A DNA stretch of 64,000 nt from positions 186,001 to 250,000 of the forward strand of contig NZ_BMQP01000007.1 of assembly GCF_014648175.1 (NCBI RefSeq), read 5' to 3'. Positions 39,201 through 49,034 of the stretch are shown in pieces. The translations under genes and the position numbers were made by a program. Numbering within the stretch: the stretch's first letter is position 1; each line of letters starts with the position of its first letter. Origin of the DNA: Planobispora rosea (GTDB taxonomy: Bacteria; Actinomycetota; Actinomycetes; Streptosporangiales; Streptosporangiaceae). The notes under the pieces were generated by a model. The model saw only the letters and a list, made by a program, of their open reading frames with translations, had not been told where the DNA came from and searched no databases.

Positions 39201-41828
39201 GGCCAGCCCGGCCCCGCCGATGTAGATCTCCCCCGCCACCCAGTCCGGGCAGGGGCGCAGCGCCCGGTCGAGCACGTGGAAGGTCTGGTTGGCGAGCGGC
39301 CTGCCGTACGGGATGCTCGTCCAGTCCGGCGACAGGTCGCCGATCGGGTGGTAGATGGACCAGATCGACGCCTCGGTCGCGCCGCCGAGGCTGACCAGGT
39401 TCAGCCGGGGCAGCCGGGCGCGGACGGCCGGGGGCAGCGTGACCGGGATCCAGTCCCCGCTGAGCAGGGCCAGCCTGAGCGTGGACAGGTCTGTCTCCGG
39501 CTGGGCGGCCAGGTAGTGCTCCAGCATCTGCAGCTGGGCGGGCACGGAGTTCCACACCGTCACCCCGTGGGCGGCGATCAGCCGGGCCCAGTGCTCCGGG
39601 TCGCCGCGGCCGGCCGCGTCGGGCAGCACCAGCGCGCCGCCGACGGCCAGCGGGCCGAAGATGTCGTAGACCGACAGGTCGAAGCCGAGACTCGCCAGTC
39701 CCAGCACGCGGTCGTCCGCGGTGACCGAGAAGCGGCGGTTGACGTCGGCGACGGTGTTGAGCGCGGCCCCGTGGGAGATCATCACGCCCTTGGGGTCGCC
39801 GGTGGAGCCGGAGGTGTAGATGACGTAGGCCAGGTCGTCCGGGCGGGCCGGGCTCGCGGGGGCGGAGGCGGGGGCGGGGGCGGGGGCGGGCGGCAGCGTG
39901 TCGACGTCCAGGCAGCGGACTCCGGCCGGGCGCCCGCCGATCCACGACTGGGTGAGCACGGTGGTCACCCCGGCGTCGGCGAGGATGCGCTCGCGCCTGG
40001 CGGGCGGCTGCCCGGTGTCCAGGGGCAGGTAGGCGCCGCCGGCGAGCAGGGTGCCGAGTACCGCGGCGACCTGCTCCCAGCCCTTGTCCATGAGGATCGC
40101 GACCGGCGCGTCCCCGGTGTCCCCGGCGTTCCGGATGCCCTCGGCGACGGCGGTGGCGCGGGCGAGCAGCTCGCCGTAGGTGAGGATGCGCTCCCCGGTG
40201 ATGACGGCGGGCGCGTCCGGGGTCGCCGCCGCCTGCGCGACGACGGGCTCGTGCAGCAGTCCGTCCGGGCGCGGAGCGGCGGTCGCGTTGGCGCGCTCAC
40301 GCCGCTCGGCCTGCCCGGCCGGCAACCGGACCGGCGAGGCCGACTCCCAGGCGGCGCCGGATTCGGCCAGCTCGGCCAGGAGGACGCGCAGGGCGCCGAA
40401 CAGGTCCTCGACGAGCCCGTCGGGGAAGACGCCGTCGCGCACGTCCGCCCTGACCTCCAGGACGCCGTCCTCGACGACGGCCTGGCAGTCGATCCACACC
40501 TGCGGCGTCTGGCTTCTGCCGTACACCACCTCGGCCAGGCCCCGCATGCCCTCGTGCTCGTCGCCGAGGCCCACGGTGCTGGTGAAGACGACCGGCATCA
40601 GCGCGGCGTCCCTGCCGCGGCGGCGGGCGAGCTCGCGCATCAGCTCGACCCCGGAGTAGAGCCGGTGGTCGAGGTCCTCCCACAGCCGCCGCTGCAGCGC
40701 GGCGGCGCGGGCGGCGAAGCTGCCGCCCGCGGCCCCGTCCACTTCCAGGAGGCTGACCGTGGTGAAGTCGCCGACCAGCGAGCCGACCTGCGGGTGCAGG
40801 GGCTGCCGGTTGAGCAGCGTGAGGTTGAGGCAGAACGCGGGCTGGCGGCTCCAGCGGCCGACGACCTCGGCGAAGGCGGCGAGCACGGCGGTGGAGGGGG
40901 TGACCGCGTGCGCCGCCGCCCGCTCGCGCAGTCCTCGCCACTGCCCGGGTGTGAAGGTGACCCGGTGGCGGGTGAACGAGCCGCGTGCCAGGGCCTCGCG
41001 GTCCTCGCGCAGCGGCAGTTCGGGAGCGCCCGGCAGGTCGTCCAGCCGGTCCTCCCAGTAGCGGCGGTCGCGCTCGTAGGCCGCGCTGTCGCGCAGGCCC
41101 CGCATGGCCAGCACGTAGTCGCGGAAAGTGATGTCCAGTGGCGGCAGTGCGGCGTCCGGGTCGAGGTAGAGGCGCTTCAGCTCGGTGAGCAGGAGCTGAA
41201 TGCCGAGGTAGTCGGTGATGAGGAAGTCGACGGAGACGTGCAGCAGGTCGCGCCCGCCGGTCCTGGTGGCGCGCACCTCGAACAGCGGCCAGCTCTCCGG
41301 GTCGTAGACGCGGCTGTCCATGGCGGCCCTGGTGGCCGCCAGGTGAGCCTCGACCTCGGCGTCCGGGCGGCCGGTGAGGTCGGCGACCTGGATGCGGTAA
41401 CGCGGCCGCTGGGGGGCGGTGACCTGGTAACCCTCCCGGTGGACGGTGGCGCGCAGCATGTCGTGCCGCTCGACGAGCCGGTTCCAGGCGTCCTCCATCC
41501 GCTGGGGATCGAGGTCGTCGAAGGCCAGCTCGGCGTAGACCTGGCAGGCCGTGCCGCCGTAGTCGAAGGCGTCCCCCCGGCCGAGCAGGTAGGCGGCCTG
41601 CACGTCGGTGAGCGGGAACGGCTCGTGGCGGGCGTCCGGGTCGGGCGTCAGTTCCGGGGCCGCCCCGCGGCTCAGGTATTCCAGGAGTTCGTCCTTGCGG
41701 GCGGCCAGCAGCGCGCGGCGCTCCTCGGTGAGCACGCCCCGGGGGGCGCGGAAGCGCAACCGGCCCGATTCCTCCCACAGCTGCACTCCGTCGCGGGCCA
41801 GTTCGGCGATGAGCTGACCGGCTGTCAT
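36270..41828 (-). CDS. NRPS: TubC docking-Cy-A(Cys)-MT-PCP-TE (PchF-like)
   Basis: 1852 residues; ATG 41828 overlaps the stop of the first NRPS gene. Residues 1-55 are a TubC-type N-terminal docking domain (LIAELARDGVQLWEESGRLRFRAPRGVLT). The heterocyclisation domain follows (about 67-490) with DFLITD (D201, D206), the DxxxxD Cy motif. The A domain (about 510-990) has the specificity code D-L-Y-N-L-S-L-I-W-K read from FDLSVYDIFG, NSVPA, LALLSGDW and SLGGATEASIW, the cysteine code. A SAM methyltransferase (LEVGAGVGGTS, about 1180) is embedded before A10. A PCP (FDLGGDSLV, Ser near 1466) and a thioesterase with GYCMGG (Cys near 1610) end the protein. It adds and cyclises the second Cys, methylates it and releases the product. 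Confidence 0.95.
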   Translation of the reverse strand: MTAGQLIAELARDGVQLWEESGRLRFRAPRGVLTEERRALLAARKDELLEYLSRGAAPELTPDPDARHEPFPLTDVQAAYLLGRGDAFDYGGTACQVYAELAFDDLDPQRMEDAWNRLVERHDMLRATVHREGYQVTAPQRPRYRIQVADLTGRPDAEVEAHLAATRAAMDSRVYDPESWPLFEVRATRTGGRDLLHVSVDFLITDYLGIQLLLTELKRLYLDPDAALPPLDITFRDYVLAMRGLRDSAAYERDRRYWEDRLDDLPGAPELPLREDREALARGSFTRHRVTFTPGQWRGLRERAAAHAVTPSTAVLAAFAEVVGRWSRQPAFCLNLTLLNRQPLHPQVGSLVGDFTTVSLLEVDGAAGGSFAARAAALQRRLWEDLDHRLYSGVELMRELARRRGRDAALMPVVFTSTVGLGDEHEGMRGLAEVVYGRSQTPQVWIDCQAVVEDGVLEVRADVRDGVFPDGLVEDLFGALRVLLAELAESGAAWESASPVRLPAGQAERRERANATAAPRPDGLLHEPVVAQAAATPDAPAVITGERILTYGELLARATAVAEGIRNAGDTGDAPVAILMDKGWEQVAAVLGTLLAGGAYLPLDTGQPPARRERILADAGVTTVLTQSWIGGRPAGVRCLDVDTLPPAPAPAPASAPASPARPDDLAYVIYTSGSTGDPKGVMISHGAALNTVADVNRRFSVTADDRVLGLASLGFDLSVYDIFGPLAVGGALVLPDAAGRGDPEHWARLIAAHGVTVWNSVPAQLQMLEHYLAAQPETDLSTLRLALLSGDWIPVTLPPAVRARLPRLNLVSLGGATEASIWSIYHPIGDLSPDWTSIPYGRPLANQTFHVLDRALRPCPDWVAGEIYIGGAGLALGYLGDPEKTAQRFIRHPETGERLYRTGDLGRYREDGVIEFLGREDRQVKIRGHRIELAEIEAAMQEHPAVAAAHVLVDGDGMERRLAGFARPARRAPSETGPDGSAQEPAQELAEELRAAGARAGDPHTAHIDRDELMEFIARLDRAAVVGIMRALVRRGLFGEPGATATVEEVIRATEAAPRHHRLVRRWLRVLENEGFLEREGDVLRAVRGATADDLDDAWRAVDELQREDSYPADLIGYFKTSTEHLPELVRDAMDPLPLLFPEGRLEISEAAYRENIISRYVNHAAVEILRRIAARHGGGLRVLEVGAGVGGTSAQMIPALAEYDVDYLFTDVSPFFLTEARRRFGDRPWVRYGLFDINEDVREQGYTANDFDVILCANVLHNSRHAGRVLGRLVEMLRPGGWLVFIETTKDSYQIMTSMEFMMPEKDPRKWDYEDLRKGLDQTFLGRDQWLELLREAGADATVCLPGPGDVTGPLGQNVFAARFKADRQPLDVATLAGHLAGRLPEYMIPAHLQIVDELPLNRNGKVDAAALRRWLPRAAVNRASAGGPPRDDLERALAAVWAEALNVAQVNRDDDFFDLGGDSLVVAKLAALLRERVPAASGMHWDDLVRQILHRPTVAALAEELRRGGAREEDGGRVERPPLIPLGGGPEDDGPLRVLVHEGGGTLAPYRALSRLLAAKGGRLAGLAVTDVDAYLAEEPRGLIERRAARYTRALLDTGTDSFHVVGYCMGGLLATEVARQLTEAGAHVAGLTVISSYTLPRIIEDELVVEYVFAKVLGADPAEAGYPADERLMSKVFELLLREDPRRVPPGRVTALTGELAPAAEIFRAQAARPQAERLAAIGRAAARDAARDAARDAGGEAAGHGDPGHGDADIERHIATSFQVVRHSLLAVGSHDPEPYAGDITFLRQLGDTHFLPWLRDDMTGFWRELCLGELRVADIPGDHFSCLQPPNVEEVATLLAGIPERS

Positions 41829-44800
41829 ATCGAGCCCTCCTCGAAGGCGTGGTCGTCGTAGCGCTGGTCGTCGTGGCTCTGGTCGTCCAGGGCGGCGCGG
41901 TCGTGGCGACGCCGGTCGATCAGGGCCGCGTGCTCGGCGATGGTCGGTCCGGCGAACAGCTCCCGCAGCGGGATCTCGACGCCGAACTCGATCCGGATCT
42001 CCTCGGCCAGGCGGGTCGCCAGGACGCTGTCGCCGCCGAGGGCCACGAAGTTCTGGTGTCTGCCGACCTCCGGCACGTCGAGAAGCGCCTGCCAGATCCG
42101 GGCGAGGCTCTCCTCGACGGGGCCGGCGGGCGGGGCGTCCCGTACCTGCCCGCCGTCCTGTTCCTCCACCAGGAGGGCGAGCGCGGCCCGGTCGACCTTG
42201 CCGTTGGCGCTCAGCGGGAGGCCGTCCAGGACGGTGATGGTGCTGGGGACGGCGTACGACGGGAGCCGTTCGGTGAGCCAGTCGCGCAGCTCGTCCTCGG
42301 TGAGGGACCCGTCAAGGGAGCCGTCGAGATCGGCAGCGGGGTCTGCGGCCGGGTCGCCGGGGCGGGCCTCCTTGGGCTTGTCGGCCGGTACCACCAGCGC
42401 GGCCAACCGCCGCCCCGGACCACCCGACGCACCCCCCACCGTCACCGCCACCGCCCGCGCCACCCGCGGATGCGCCAGCAACGCCGCCTCGATCTCCCCC
42501 AACTCGATCCGGTGCCCCCGCACCTTCACCTGATGATCGACCCGACCCAAAAACTCCAACGTGCCATCAGGCCAATACCGGCCCACATCCCCGGTGCGAT
42601 ACCAGCGCACCCCCTCCCGCTGCACGAACTTCGCCGCCGTGGCCTGCGCATCCCCCCGATACCCCGTGGCCACCCCGGCCCCGCCGATCCACAACTCCCC
42701 CGCCACCCAGTCCGGGCAATCACGCCCCAGCCCGTCGACCACCCGGAAACACTGATTGGCCAGCGGACGCCCGTACGGCACCGACACCCACTGCTCGGGC
42801 ACCCGCGCCGGCACCCGGCAGAAGTTCGACCAGATCGCCGCCTCCGTGGCCCCGCCCAGCCCCACCAGCTCACAACCCGGCGCCACCTGCGCCAGCCGCC
42901 CCGACAGATCCAGCGGCACCCAGTCCCCCGACACCAGCGCCAGCCGCAACGACCCCAGCTGCCCCCGCTCGGCCACCAGCAGCATGTCCAGCAACGCCGG
43001 AACCGAGTTCCACACCGTCACCCGATGCTCGGCCACCAGCCGCGCCCAGCACACCGCGTCCCGGCGCTCCTCCTCGGCCACCATCACCAGCGACCCGCCC
43101 ACCGACAGCAGCCCGAACACATCCCACACCGACAGATCGAAATCCAGCGCCGAAACGGCCAGGACACGATCATCGGCACCGACCCCGAAACGCCGGTTGA
43201 CATCTTCGATCGTGTTGAGCGCGGCCCGGTGGGAGACCTCCACGCCCTTGGGCTCACCGGTGGAACCAGAGGTGAAGATGACATACGCACTGGAATCAGG
43301 ATCGACCTCCACCGGCGCCGCGAGCGGCTCAGCCGCCAACGCCTCCGACAGGCCGGTGATCTCCAGGTGCGCGCCGGCCCGCTGGAGCATCCGCTCGCGG
43401 CGCAGCCTGGGCTGGTCGACGCCGATGGGGACGTACAGCGCCCCGGCGGCCAGCACCCCCAGCACCGCGGCCACCTGGTCGGGACCCTTGGGCAGCGACA
43501 CCGCCACCGCGTCCCCCTCGCGCACGCCCCGCCCGCGCAGATACCCCGCCACCCGCAACGCCCGCTCGGCCAGCACCCCGTAGGAGACATCCGGGCAGAT
43601 CGCCACCCGCCCCGGATCCCGCCGCGCCACCGCGAAGAACCCCCCGTGCAGCGTCCCCTCCGGCAGGGGGGCGGCGGTGTCGTTGACCTCCGCACGGACG
43701 GCGAGCTGTGACGGCGGCACGAGCGACGGCGCGGGAGCGTCCCAGTCGTGCTCCAGGAGCCAGTCGAGCAGGCGGTCGTACCCACCGGCCATGCCGTCCA
43801 GGACGCCGGGCGGGAAGAGCTCCTCCACCGCGTCCCAGTTGACCAGCAGCCCGCCGTCCACCTCGACCACCTGGTGATCCAGCCAGACCTGCGGCGTCTG
43901 GGAGAGCATCCAGCCCAGCCGGCCCAGACTGCGCTGCACGTCCGCGCCGACCAGGTCACCCATGCCCAGCGCGCTGGTGAACACCACCGGCGCCGTCACC
44001 TGGTCGTGACGGCCGCCCCGGTTGAGATCGCGCAGCACCTCCACACCGGAGTAGGCCGCGTGTGACACGTCGCGCTGGAAGCGCGCCTGCAGCGACGCCA
44101 CCCTCTCCGCGAACGTCTGCGGCCGCGACAGGTCCACCTCCAGCAGGATGAGGTTGGTGAAGTCGGCCACCATGCGGTCCACGTCGGGGTGGAGCGCCTG
44201 CCGGTCGAAGAGCGGGGCGTTGAGCACGAAGCGGGAGGCGCCGCTCCACGCGCCGACGACCTCGGCCAGCGCGGCGGCCATGACCATCGGCAGCGTGACG
44301 CCGTACGTGCGGGCGCGCTCGGCCAGCCGCTCGCGTTCCCCGGCGGTGAGCCTGCGATCGCGGCGCACCACCCGGACGCGTTCCACCTTGTCCGGCTCGA
44401 CGGCCAGCGGAAGGGGCGGAGCGGGCGGCAGTTCGGGAAGGCGGGCCGCCCAGTAGCGGCGGTCGGCCTCGCGGTCCCCGGCGCGCAGCCGGTCGCGCTC
44501 GGCGAGGTAGCCGGGGAAGGTGGAGGTCAGCGGCGGCAGCTCGGCGCCCTCGCCGCGGTAGAGGACGGCCAGGTCCTCCAGCAGGATCTGGATGCTGCGC
44601 ACGTCGGCGACGAGGAGGTCGATGTTGGCGTGGAGACGGTGGGCTCCGCCGGGCAGCAGCGAGAGCGCCAGGTCGAGGACCTCGCCGCGCTCGACCTCCA
44701 GGCGGCGATGTGACAGCCGTTCGCGCAGCTCCAGCAGGTACCTCTCGGCGTCCTTCCCGGTGCGCGGGTCCTTCCCGGTGCGCAGGTCGTGAACGGTCAG

Positions 44801-45868
44801 GCCCGGCCACGGGGTGCGCGGCAGGATCTGCTGGGTGCCGTCGCCGAGGAACCGGGCGCGCAGCAGGTCGTGCCGCTCGAACAGCGCGTGCACGGCACTC
44901 TCCAGGGCCCGGGGGTCGATGCCGTGACCGTCGAACTCGACGTAGAAGTGGCACCCGACGCCGCCGAGCACCTGGCGGTCGCGACGGCCGAACCAGTAGG
45001 CGTGCTGCAGCGGGGTCAGGCTGAAGGGCGCGTAGCGGTCGACCGGCTCGTCCTGCCGGCCGGCCGTCCCGTTCTCGGGGGACGGGACGGTCGCGCCGTC
45101 CGGGCGGCCCTTCTCCTGCAGCAGCGCGTGCCAGGAGGCGACCGTGGGCGACTCCATGAGGTCGGCGAACTTGACCTTGACGCCCTGGCGCTGCCAGTCG
45201 TTGGCGAGCTGCATGACGCGGATCGAGTCCATGCCCTGCGAGATGAGGTCCCCGGCCGGGTCGAGGTCGTGCGGGGGGACACCGAGGAGGTCGGCCGCGG
45301 CGCGGGTGATCTCCTCCAGGGTGAGGGGGTCGCGGGAGGGCCGCGGGGCACGGACACCGGCGGACCCGGCCCCGGCCTCGCGCCCGGTGGGCGTGGCCGC
45401 GGGCGCCGAGGGAGTCGCGGCGGCCTCGGGCGCCGCGGGGACCTCGGGCGCCGCGGGGACCGCCGCTCCGGGTACGGCTCCGGAGGCGGTTCCGGGCGCG
45501 GCGGGCGGAACCGCCAGGGTGTCGACGGCGCGTACCGGCAGCAGGTTGCGGCGGAAACGGGCCACCAGGCCGGCCCGGTCCTCGTCCAGGGATCCCGGGG
45601 CGGTCACCGCGACCGTCTCCACCACCACTCCGCAGGCGTCCAGGACGGCCGCCCGTATCTGCCGCGCCGTGGGCTCGGTTCCCGGCACGGCCTCCACCAG
45701 GAGAGTCGTCCCGCCGCCGGGAACGGTCTGCAGCGCACGGCAGGGGAGCCCGGTCAGCTCGCTGACGGCCGCTTCCATCTCCTCGACGGGCAGTGCCCGG
45801 CCCTGTACGGACATGCGGAGCGGCCTTCTCGCGGACATGCGGGAATCACGCGTCTGCGTTTCCGTCAT
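41825..45868 (-). CDS. NRPS: ArCP-Cy-A(Cys)-PCP (PchE/HMWP2-like)
   Basis: 1347 residues from ATG 45868; no good ribosome-binding site is seen there, and ATG 45814 has AGAAGG upstream. About 100 N-terminal residues are not recognised, then an Ala/Pro linker. The aryl carrier domain has LISQGMDSIRVMQ (Ser215). The Cy domain (about 280-690) carries DLLVAD (D417, D422). The A domain reads D-L-W-N-L-S-L-I-W-K, one residue from the Cys code. A PCP (LGGDSVLATR, Ser1281) and an Asp/His-rich tail end it. It condenses the aryl starter with Cys and forms the first thiazoline. Unlike PchE it has no epimerase insertion. The A domain has unusual base composition. Confidence 0.94.
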   Translation of the reverse strand: MTETQTRDSRMSARRPLRMSVQGRALPVEEMEAAVSELTGLPCRALQTVPGGGTTLLVEAVPGTEPTARQIRAAVLDACGVVVETVAVTAPGSLDEDRAGLVARFRRNLLPVRAVDTLAVPPAAPGTASGAVPGAAVPAAPEVPAAPEAAATPSAPAATPTGREAGAGSAGVRAPRPSRDPLTLEEITRAAADLLGVPPHDLDPAGDLISQGMDSIRVMQLANDWQRQGVKVKFADLMESPTVASWHALLQEKGRPDGATVPSPENGTAGRQDEPVDRYAPFSLTPLQHAYWFGRRDRQVLGGVGCHFYVEFDGHGIDPRALESAVHALFERHDLLRARFLGDGTQQILPRTPWPGLTVHDLRTGKDPRTGKDAERYLLELRERLSHRRLEVERGEVLDLALSLLPGGAHRLHANIDLLVADVRSIQILLEDLAVLYRGEGAELPPLTSTFPGYLAERDRLRAGDREADRRYWAARLPELPPAPPLPLAVEPDKVERVRVVRRDRRLTAGERERLAERARTYGVTLPMVMAAALAEVVGAWSGASRFVLNAPLFDRQALHPDVDRMVADFTNLILLEVDLSRPQTFAERVASLQARFQRDVSHAAYSGVEVLRDLNRGGRHDQVTAPVVFTSALGMGDLVGADVQRSLGRLGWMLSQTPQVWLDHQVVEVDGGLLVNWDAVEELFPPGVLDGMAGGYDRLLDWLLEHDWDAPAPSLVPPSQLAVRAEVNDTAAPLPEGTLHGGFFAVARRDPGRVAICPDVSYGVLAERALRVAGYLRGRGVREGDAVAVSLPKGPDQVAAVLGVLAAGALYVPIGVDQPRLRRERMLQRAGAHLEITGLSEALAAEPLAAPVEVDPDSSAYVIFTSGSTGEPKGVEVSHRAALNTIEDVNRRFGVGADDRVLAVSALDFDLSVWDVFGLLSVGGSLVMVAEEERRDAVCWARLVAEHRVTVWNSVPALLDMLLVAERGQLGSLRLALVSGDWVPLDLSGRLAQVAPGCELVGLGGATEAAIWSNFCRVPARVPEQWVSVPYGRPLANQCFRVVDGLGRDCPDWVAGELWIGGAGVATGYRGDAQATAAKFVQREGVRWYRTGDVGRYWPDGTLEFLGRVDHQVKVRGHRIELGEIEAALLAHPRVARAVAVTVGGASGGPGRRLAALVVPADKPKEARPGDPAADPAADLDGSLDGSLTEDELRDWLTERLPSYAVPSTITVLDGLPLSANGKVDRAALALLVEEQDGGQVRDAPPAGPVEESLARIWQALLDVPEVGRHQNFVALGGDSVLATRLAEEIRIEFGVEIPLRELFAGPTIAEHAALIDRRRHDRAALDDQSHDDQRYDDHAFEEGSI

Positions 45869-45949
45869 GCCAGGGAAGCTGACATATCCAGCCCGCGCTT
45901 GACAAATCGAAAAATTTCCTGGGGGCTGGACCGACTGGCCATTCAGCGA

Positions 45950-45968
45950 TTAAGTTTGCCTTACCTAA
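45950..45968. promoter_or_regulatory. Iron box (IdeR/DmdR1-type operator)
   Basis: The sequence TTAAGTTTGCCTTACCTAA, read on the minus strand as TTAGGTAAGGCAAACTTAA, matches the actinobacterial iron box TTAGGTTAGGCTAACCTAA at 16 of 19 positions. It lies 82 bases before the first NRPS gene and 162 bases before the divergent diiron gene, so it could repress both operons when iron is plentiful. The rest of this 261-base gap has no gene. Confidence 0.8.
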
Positions 45969-46129
45969 CTGACCGACCGGGTGCGGATGGTCAGCGGAGA
46001 TCCGGTAAACGTACCCGTTCGATATGACCCGCAGATGTGGCCCCCCCTCTTTCGGGGTGGCCGTCCGGGCACTTGCCTCTTGATCCGGGCCCTTCCTAAC
46101 CTCCGGCGGTGGACCCGAAAGGAGGCGAC

Positions 46130-46846
46130 GTGCCGCAGACGCTCACGCGCGACGTCCCCAGCGCCGCCGAGGCCCACGCGCTCGGCGAGGAGTACGTCAC
46201 CGCGCTCGGAAAGATCATTAACAGTCACGTGCGCAACGAGGCGGCGGGCGCGGCGGTGTTCGACGAGCCGTCCATTTCCCTTGCGCCCACTCCCCGCGAG
46301 AAATGGCTGGCCTGCAGAATGGCCATGGAGGAATACGGCCACCATTTGAAATTCAACAAGCTCGCCAACGAGCTCGGACTCGAGGACGCCCACAGCCGTC
46401 CGCCGCTCTCGGTCTTCGATTACCAGGTGACGTCCTGGACTGATTACGTGATGACCAAGGCGATCGTCGACCTGGCTGAGATCGTGCTGATGGAAGACCT
46501 GTGCGAGTGCTCCTATGTGCCGCTGCGGGAGCTGTGCCGGTCGCTGATGCCGGAAGAGCGGTTCCACGTCCGGTTCGGCGCCACGAGCGCCAGGCGGCTG
46601 GCCGCGGATCCGGCCACCCGTGAGGAGGTGCGCTCCTCCGCGCACCGTCTCATCACGATGACGGTGCCGTTCTTCGGCCGCAGCGACTCCAGGAACAACG
46701 AGATCTTCCGCGCGTGGGGGATCAAGCGGCTGACCAACGACGAGTCACGGGCGGAGTTCATCCGCCGCACCCGGGCGCTGCTCTGCGACGATCTCGGGCT
46801 TGACTATCCGGAGGTGGAGACGCGATGGCACGGTACTACGAGCTGA
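46130..46846 (+). CDS. PaaA/BoxB-like ferritin-fold diiron oxygenase
   Basis: 238 residues from GTG 46130, with AAAGGAGG directly upstream; GTG 46109 precedes that site. It resembles the catalytic subunits of ring-epoxidising enzymes acting on phenylacetyl-CoA (PaaA) and benzoyl-CoA (BoxB). Two EExxH motifs provide diiron ligands: MEEYGHH (E68, H71) and PEERFH (E143, H146), within helices such as TDYVMTKAIVDLAEIVLMEDL. It heads the plus-strand operon with a CoA ligase and 4-aminobenzoate genes, suggesting ring oxygenation of an aminobenzoyl thioester. No reductase (PaaE/BoxA-like) is encoded nearby, so electrons must come from elsewhere. N-oxygenation is an alternative. Confidence 0.82.
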   Translation: MPQTLTRDVPSAAEAHALGEEYVTALGKIINSHVRNEAAGAAVFDEPSISLAPTPREKWLACRMAMEEYGHHLKFNKLANELGLEDAHSRPPLSVFDYQVTSWTDYVMTKAIVDLAEIVLMEDLCECSYVPLRELCRSLMPEERFHVRFGATSARRLAADPATREEVRSSAHRLITMTVPFFGRSDSRNNEIFRAWGIKRLTNDESRAEFIRRTRALLCDDLGLDYPEVETRWHGTTS

Positions 46847-47410
46847 GCACCCCGCCCCGGGAACTGGCCGAAGACCTCGGGACGGGTGGCCGCCGCGTCG
46901 CCGCCCTCCTCGATGCGCTGACCACGCACGTGCCGCCGGCGTCCGAGCACGTGCCGCCGGCCGGCGCGCGGCCACGGCCGGAAGCCGGCAGCGGGGTGCC
47001 GGGCGGGGTGCCGGGCGAGGTGGCGGGCCTGCCGGTGCGGCTCGTGCGGGAAGCGCCGGCGACGCTCCTGGACCGCGTGGACCCGGGCTGGCTGGTCTGG
47101 CTGGAGAGCCGGCGTTCCGACGCCCGCGGGCGGCTCGTCGACGCGGGCCGCGAGGACCGGCTCGACCTGGCCGAGCACGTGGCGATGCTGGTCGCCACCC
47201 CGCGCCTGCATCCCGCCGATCCCGGCGACGCCGACGCGCTGACGCAGTCCGGTGCGATCCTCTGGCTGCTCGGCACCCTGGTCGCCACCTCGCTGGCCGA
47301 CGACCGCGACGACGCGCTCGCCGACCTGATCATGCACGGCTGGTGGCCGATCGGCCCGCTGGACGGCTCCTTCCTCATCGCCCCCCTCGACCTGCCGAGG
47401 AGGTCACGCC

Positions 47411-47418
<8 letters not shown>
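46825..47418 (+). CDS. Unknown protein between the diiron oxygenase and CoA ligase genes
   Basis: 197 residues from ATG 46825, inside the end of the diiron gene, with GGAGGTGGAG upstream; it ends 8 bases inside the ligase gene. I do not recognise a family. The first part (ARYYELSTPPRELAEDLGTGGRRVAALLDALTTHV) is helical, a Pro/Gly-rich linker follows (about residues 35-65), and the second half (LDLAEHVAMLVATPRLHPADPGD; SGAILWLLGTLVATSLADDRDDALADLIMHGWWP) is helical with Trp-rich segments. Overlap on both sides implies fixed stoichiometry with its neighbours. A partner or structural subunit of the diiron enzyme, comparable in position to PaaC, is a reasonable guess. Confidence 0.75.
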
Positions 47419-49030
<1,612 letters not shown>

Positions 49031-49034
49031 TCAC

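Noticed and set aside
46090..46108. A second iron box around TTCCTAACCTCC.
   Set aside because: Only one half-site resembles the consensus; the other half has no match.
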